Of a stretch of DNA of 37,382 bases, positions 33,701-37,382 are shown piece after piece (within the stretch, counting starts at the first letter, position 1; every line of letters begins with the position of its first letter). Below the pieces are notes generated by a model. That model was not told the DNA's origin. It searched no databases and saw only the letters and a program-made list of their open reading frames with translations. The position numbers and the translations under genes were made by a program. Origin of the DNA: Phytophthora quininea. Taxonomy: Eukaryota; Oomycota; Peronosporomycetes; Peronosporales; Peronosporaceae. The stretch lies in assembly GCA_011947345.1 (NCBI GenBank), contig JAAVTG010000479.1, positions 1 to 37,382 of the forward strand. Reading direction: 5' to 3'.

Positions 33701-35331
33701 GCAGGTGGTGGCAGTGCCGCCATGACGGCTAGAGCACGGATCCGTGGCCGCTTGCCGAGTCCCAAGCGCAGAAGACGGCGGCCAGCGACTCGAAGCCGCA
33801 TACACAAGGCCCGGCATTTTGCAGACCTCGACGCGACCGACGTCTGTTGCGCCGCAGGTGGTGGCAGTGCCGCCATGACGGCTAGAGCACGGATCCGTGG
33901 CCGCTTGCCGAGTCCCAAGCGCAGAAGACGGCGGCCAGCGACTCGAAGCCGCATACACAAGGCCCGGCATTTTGCAGACCTCGACGCGACCGACGTCTGT
34001 TGCGCCGCAGGTGGTGGCAGTGCCGCCATGACGGCTAGAGCACGGATCCGTGGCCGCTTGCCGAGTCCCAAGCGCAGAAGACGGCGGCCAGCGACTCGAA
34101 GCCGCATACACAAGGCCCGGCATTTTGCAGACCTCGACGCGACCGACGTCTGTTGCGCCGCAGGTGGTGGCAGTGCCGCCATGACGGCTAGAGCACGGAT
34201 CCGTGGCCGCTTGCCGAGTCCCAAGCGCAGAAGACGGCGGCCAGCGACTCGAAGCCGCATACACAAGGCCCGGCATTTTGCAGACCTCGACGCGACCGAC
34301 GTCTGTTGCGCCGCAGGTGGTGGCAGTGCCGCCATGACGGCTAGAGCACGGATCCGTGGCCGCTTGCCGAGTCCCAAGCGCAGAAGACGGCGGCCAGCGA
34401 CTCGAAGCCGCATACACAAGGCCCGGCATTTTGCAGACCTCGACGCGACCGACGTCTGTTGCGCCGCAGGTGGTGGCAGTGCCGCCATGACGGCTAGAGC
34501 ACGGATCCGTGGCCGCTTGCCGAGTCCCAAGCGCAGAAGACGGCGGCCAGCGACTCGAAGCCGCATACACAAGGCCCGGCATTTTGCAGACCTCGACGCG
34601 ACCGACGTCTGTTGCGCCGCAGGTGGTGGCAGTGCCGCCATGACGGCTAGAGCACGGATCCGTGGCCGCTTGCCGAGTCCCAAGCGCAGAAGACGGCGGC
34701 CAGCGACTCGAAGCCGCATACACAAGGCCCGGCATTTTGCAGACCTCGACGCGACCGACGTCTGTTGCGCCGCAGGTGGTGGCAGTGCCGCCATGACGGC
34801 TAGAGCACGGATCCGTGGCCGCTTGCCGAGTCCCAAGCGCAGAAGACGGCGGCCAGCGACTCGAAGCCGCATACACAAGGCCCGGCATTTTGCAGACCTC
34901 GACGCGACCGACGTCTGTTGCGCCGCAGGTGGTGGCAGTGCCGCCATGACGGCTAGAGCACGGATCCGTGGCCGCTTGCCGAGTCCCAAGCGCAGAAGAC
35001 GGCGGCCAGCGACTCGAAGCCGCATACACAAGGCCCGGCATTTTGCAGACCTCGACGCGACCGACGTCTGTTGCGCCGCAGGTGGTGGCAGTGCCGCCAT
35101 GACGGCTAGAGCACGGATCCGTGGCCGCTTGCCGAGTCCCAAGCGCAGAAGACGGCGGCCAGCGACTCGAAGCCGCATACACAAGGCCCGGCATTTTGCA
35201 GACCTCGACGCGACCGACGTCTGTTGCGCCGCAGGTGGTGGCAGTGCCGCCATGACGGCTAGAGCACGGATCCGTGGCCGCTTGCCGAGTCCCAAGCGCA
35301 GAAGACGGCGGCCAGCGACTCGAAGCCGCAT
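27667..35331 (-). repeat. Satellite array K: 153-bp repeat, 50 units plus 15 bp, reverse orientation
   Basis: It starts and ends with GACTCGAAGCCGCAT (27667 and 35317), 7650 bp apart, exactly 50 x 153. One interior variant is visible: C to T at 28283, which creates a TGA in the otherwise open plus-strand frame. It joins the 3' side of zinc-finger copy 3 to the 3' side of coiled-coil copy 3 and is the longer counterpart of array G. Confidence 0.97.
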
Positions 35332-35510
35332 CAACGTTTGGAAGGTTATTAAAGAGACTGTATGCAGTAAGAGCTTAGAGTGGTGCGAGCTAGAGATCAA
35401 CTTCTGCGATATCGTGTTTTGTAAGCTAGTTATCTTTTTTTTTTAATTGTTTAATGGGGTGACTACTTACATGTTGAGAACTTTCATTTCACCAGAAGGC
35501 CACTGGGGTG

Positions 35511-37042
35511 TCATGGCGCACAGTTTTGTTCAGATTTTTCGTCGGAATCGAGGCTTTCAACATTGCCATCGACAGTGGTGGTCATAACATCACGAGGAAT
35601 TGTCTTGATCTCATCGATTGCAACAGATTCCAACTTCTGTGTTATCGACGATAACGTGCGCATTAATGACTCCTCGGGCGAGAACCCCACACGAAATAAA
35701 TCTAAGTATTGGTCGCGCGGAAGCGCTTGGTCCTCGGCCATTCGCATGCACATGTTGGATTGGAGGGTGATGTCGACATCTATTTCCTGGGCACACAGCA
35801 AACGCACAACCCTGATTAGAAAATGAAATCAAGCACACAAGTAAGTAGATGTTTCATACCGGAGACTGCTCGCGTTTGCGCTTTACGAGCGCCTTGCCTC
35901 GTTCTGCAATAGATCGCTGGATACTGGCTGCTTCTTCTTCAGAATCAACTTCGATCACTTGGGTATGGGGCACCTGCTTCCCGTGCCGTTGTTGGATTCG
36001 CTCAGCGACGTCCTCGGGCGTGTTAGCAATCATATACGTCACGCAGATATCCTCGTCATCCACGTCCGGCATGATCATGGGGGCCATGTACCGCTTACCG
36101 ACAGGTCCAGTGATATACCCTTCTTCTTCATGTCCGACTTGATTGCTCGGACATTACTTGTGATTTGTAGACCAAGGTCTGCTAGCTTGTCACTAACACC
36201 AATCGCCGTTCGTAGATTCCCGGCCATCTCCTGCAACTGCCACTTTGCTGTTTGTAGCTCGCGCTTGAGAGATTGAGTTGATATGCTCAGTAGCCGATCG
36301 TACGATCGTTCTTGTGTTTCAGCGACGGCGCTAATTCCCTGTTGGTATATCTCATGAGCGGAAACACGCTCACGTTCATATGACTCCTTGACGGTGGTGA
36401 GATTCCGGTCGTCCGATTCCTTGACATCGGCGAGCTTTTGTGCGTGTAATGCCTTGACATCGGCAAGCTTCTGTGCGTGTAATTCCCTGACAGCGGCGAG
36501 TTTCTGTTTGTACGACTCCTTAGCATCGGTGAGTGTCTGCTTCGTGATGTCGAGATTATTCTTGGTTTGTAAGAGCTCCAATCGTGCCGCCAACAATAGC
36601 GTTCGCGCTTCTTGTAATTCGACTATCTTTTCTTCAACTCCATTTTCGTTGTCTGGGACTTGCTCTTTGCGTCCGCAAGGGCTTGATCGTGATTAACCTC
36701 GTTTGCATGAGCAACGGCTAGGGCTTGCTGACATGAAACCAGGTCGGTCTTGGTCGCTGCTAGCTCTCTCCGGAGCTGTTCTTGGGTCAAGTTAAGGCTA
36801 ATAACTGCCAGCTCCTGTTCAAGACGAGCATTGACTTGCTTAAGTCTGGTATTGTCGGCCCGAGAAACTGCGACCTCGAGCTGTGCGTCGGCAGCTGCTT
36901 GTGTTCTTGCCAATTCGATCGCGAATTTGTGACTCGCCTTCAGTGCAGCGATCTCCTCTCTTGCCTGCACTAGAAGGGCTGTCAGTGTCGATGGGTCCTG
37001 TTCATCTCGTGCGCGCCGCTCTGCACGCTGGCTTTCTGCCAT
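35511..37042 (-). pseudogene. Hendecad coiled-coil protein gene, copy 3 (one private-looking and one shared frameshift)
   Basis: ATG at 37042-37040. The shared frameshift after 139 codons is present (TAG at 36623-36625). The hendecad coiled coil follows at 36596 and downstream. A run of three G/C at 36118-36120 (four in copy 2, three in copy 1) shifts the frame again, so the current frame ends at 36075; the next block, 36087-35854, leads to the intron donor at 35859. Exon 2 is 35786-35511 and is intact. It is otherwise almost identical to copy 2. Confidence 0.7.
35787..35859 (-). other. Spliceosomal intron in coiled-coil gene copy 3
   Basis: It has the same 73-nt GTATGA...CCCAG intron as copies 1 and 2, with the CTAAT branch motif preserved. 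Confidence 0.65.
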
Positions 37043-37108
37043 GTTACTACTGCCCGTGGTGTCGGTTCTTGTGGGTTTCTGGTTTTGAAGAGGAAGTTCG
37101 CTAGATTT

Positions 37109-37128
37109 AAAAAAAAAAAAAACTTTTT
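37109..37128. promoter_or_regulatory. Poly(dA:dT) tract upstream of coiled-coil gene copy 3
   Basis: A14, C, T5 on the plus strand. The rest of 37043-37382 matches the 5' flank of the other coiled-coil modules and contains no gene; the window ends before the bZIP-like remnant would be reached. Small differences from copy 2 are a G/A change near 37091, a lost base near 37149, and an extra CA near 37365 that is shared with copy 1. Confidence 0.3.
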
Positions 37129-37382
37129 ACGACTTCGGGATCCTACTTCGAAGCCTACTTCATGACACAGAGTCTCCCATGGCCCCTATCCACGGGGACA
37201 CGCTGCGTGTGTACGTGGGTCCCATGACGCGCCCAGGCTCCGTGGGCTAGCATCTCTAGAACCAGGACCTGACAGCACTTGACAACCTCAAACCTGACAG
37301 CCCAGTGCTGATGGCTTCACTGACCGCTGATTGCCGCAGCTCAACTCGGTCGAAGCTTACACACACTTTCGCGAGCTGTCCC

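Noticed and set aside
1..35331. TAL-effector, PPR or other repeat-protein gene
   Set aside because: The 51-residue repeat does not match any repeat-protein motif I know, and is perfectly conserved at DNA level including third codon positions, which indicates DNA homogenisation rather than protein selection.
8..35446. Very long ORFs through the arrays (about 880 to 2594 codons) on both strands, including ones that begin in module flanks
   Set aside because: They arise because the repeat is 3 x 51 bp and lacks stops in three frames. They overlap each other on opposite strands, have repetitive low-complexity translation, and no promoter or domain supports any of them.
1..37382. Simple insertion of gene modules into a pre-existing satellite
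   Set aside because: Insertion into an array would leave the same repeat orientation on both sides. Here the flanking arrays of every fully visible module are in opposite orientation.
1..37382. tRNA, rRNA or telomeric repeats
   Set aside because: No cloverleaf, rRNA-like conserved stretch or TTTAGGG-type tandem repeat was seen on either strand.

Overview
This window is nuclear eukaryotic DNA, most likely from an oomycete (Phytophthora or a relative). Four observations point there. A perfect match to the oomycete Inr+FPR core promoter (CATTYYNCAWTTT) lies just upstream of each copy of one gene. A second gene has a 73-nt GT-AG intron with a CTAAT branch site. A decayed reading frame carries a YRKKQR basic region of the oomycete bZIP type. 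Nothing looks prokaryotic (no operons, no ribosome-binding sites). The species is an inference; no ribosomal or housekeeping marker is present.

About 70% of the window is one satellite. Its unit is exactly 153 bp (51 codons, one BamHI-type GGATCC per unit) and it occurs about 172 times in six arrays. The arrays strictly alternate in orientation: A 1-4687 (+), C 5721-11032 (-), E 14060-14491 (+), G 15525-18293 (-), I 21323-26634 (+), K 27667-35331 (-). Between them sit five complete single-copy modules and one truncated one, of two alternating kinds. The Z module (about 1.0 kb) encodes a C2H2/C2HC zinc-finger protein. The Y module (about 3.0 kb) encodes a coiled-coil protein with hendecad repeats and carries a bZIP-like remnant on the opposite strand. 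The order is Z(-) 4688-5720, Y(+) 11033-14059, Z(+) 14492-15524, Y(-) 18294-21322, Z(+) 26635-27666, Y(-) 35332 to the window end. Every fully visible module is therefore a single-copy loop between satellite arms that point in opposite directions, which is the architecture of a foldback element.

On a larger scale, 1-14491 is an inverted copy of 17862-32353 (arms of about 14.5 kb, spacer of about 3.4 kb). In addition Z-array-Y at 14492-21322 is repeated in direct orientation at 26635-37382, with 18 versus 50 satellite units between the genes. Copies differ by very few substitutions and mostly by one-base changes in homopolymers, which break reading frames differently in different copies. Uncorrected long-read error is a serious possibility, and so is very recent amplification.

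The zinc-finger protein has DNA-binding fingers followed by a helical domain that resembles the N-terminal core-binding part of tyrosine recombinases (Crypton-like), but no catalytic half; its reading frame runs into the satellite and stops there. The coiled-coil protein is probably nuclear (KRKR motif) and has no recognised enzymatic domain. My working hypothesis is a compound foldback-type mobile or amplifying element whose arms are the 153-bp satellite. Very long ORFs through the arrays (up to about 2600 codons) are by-products of a stop-free repeat of length 3n and are not annotated as genes.
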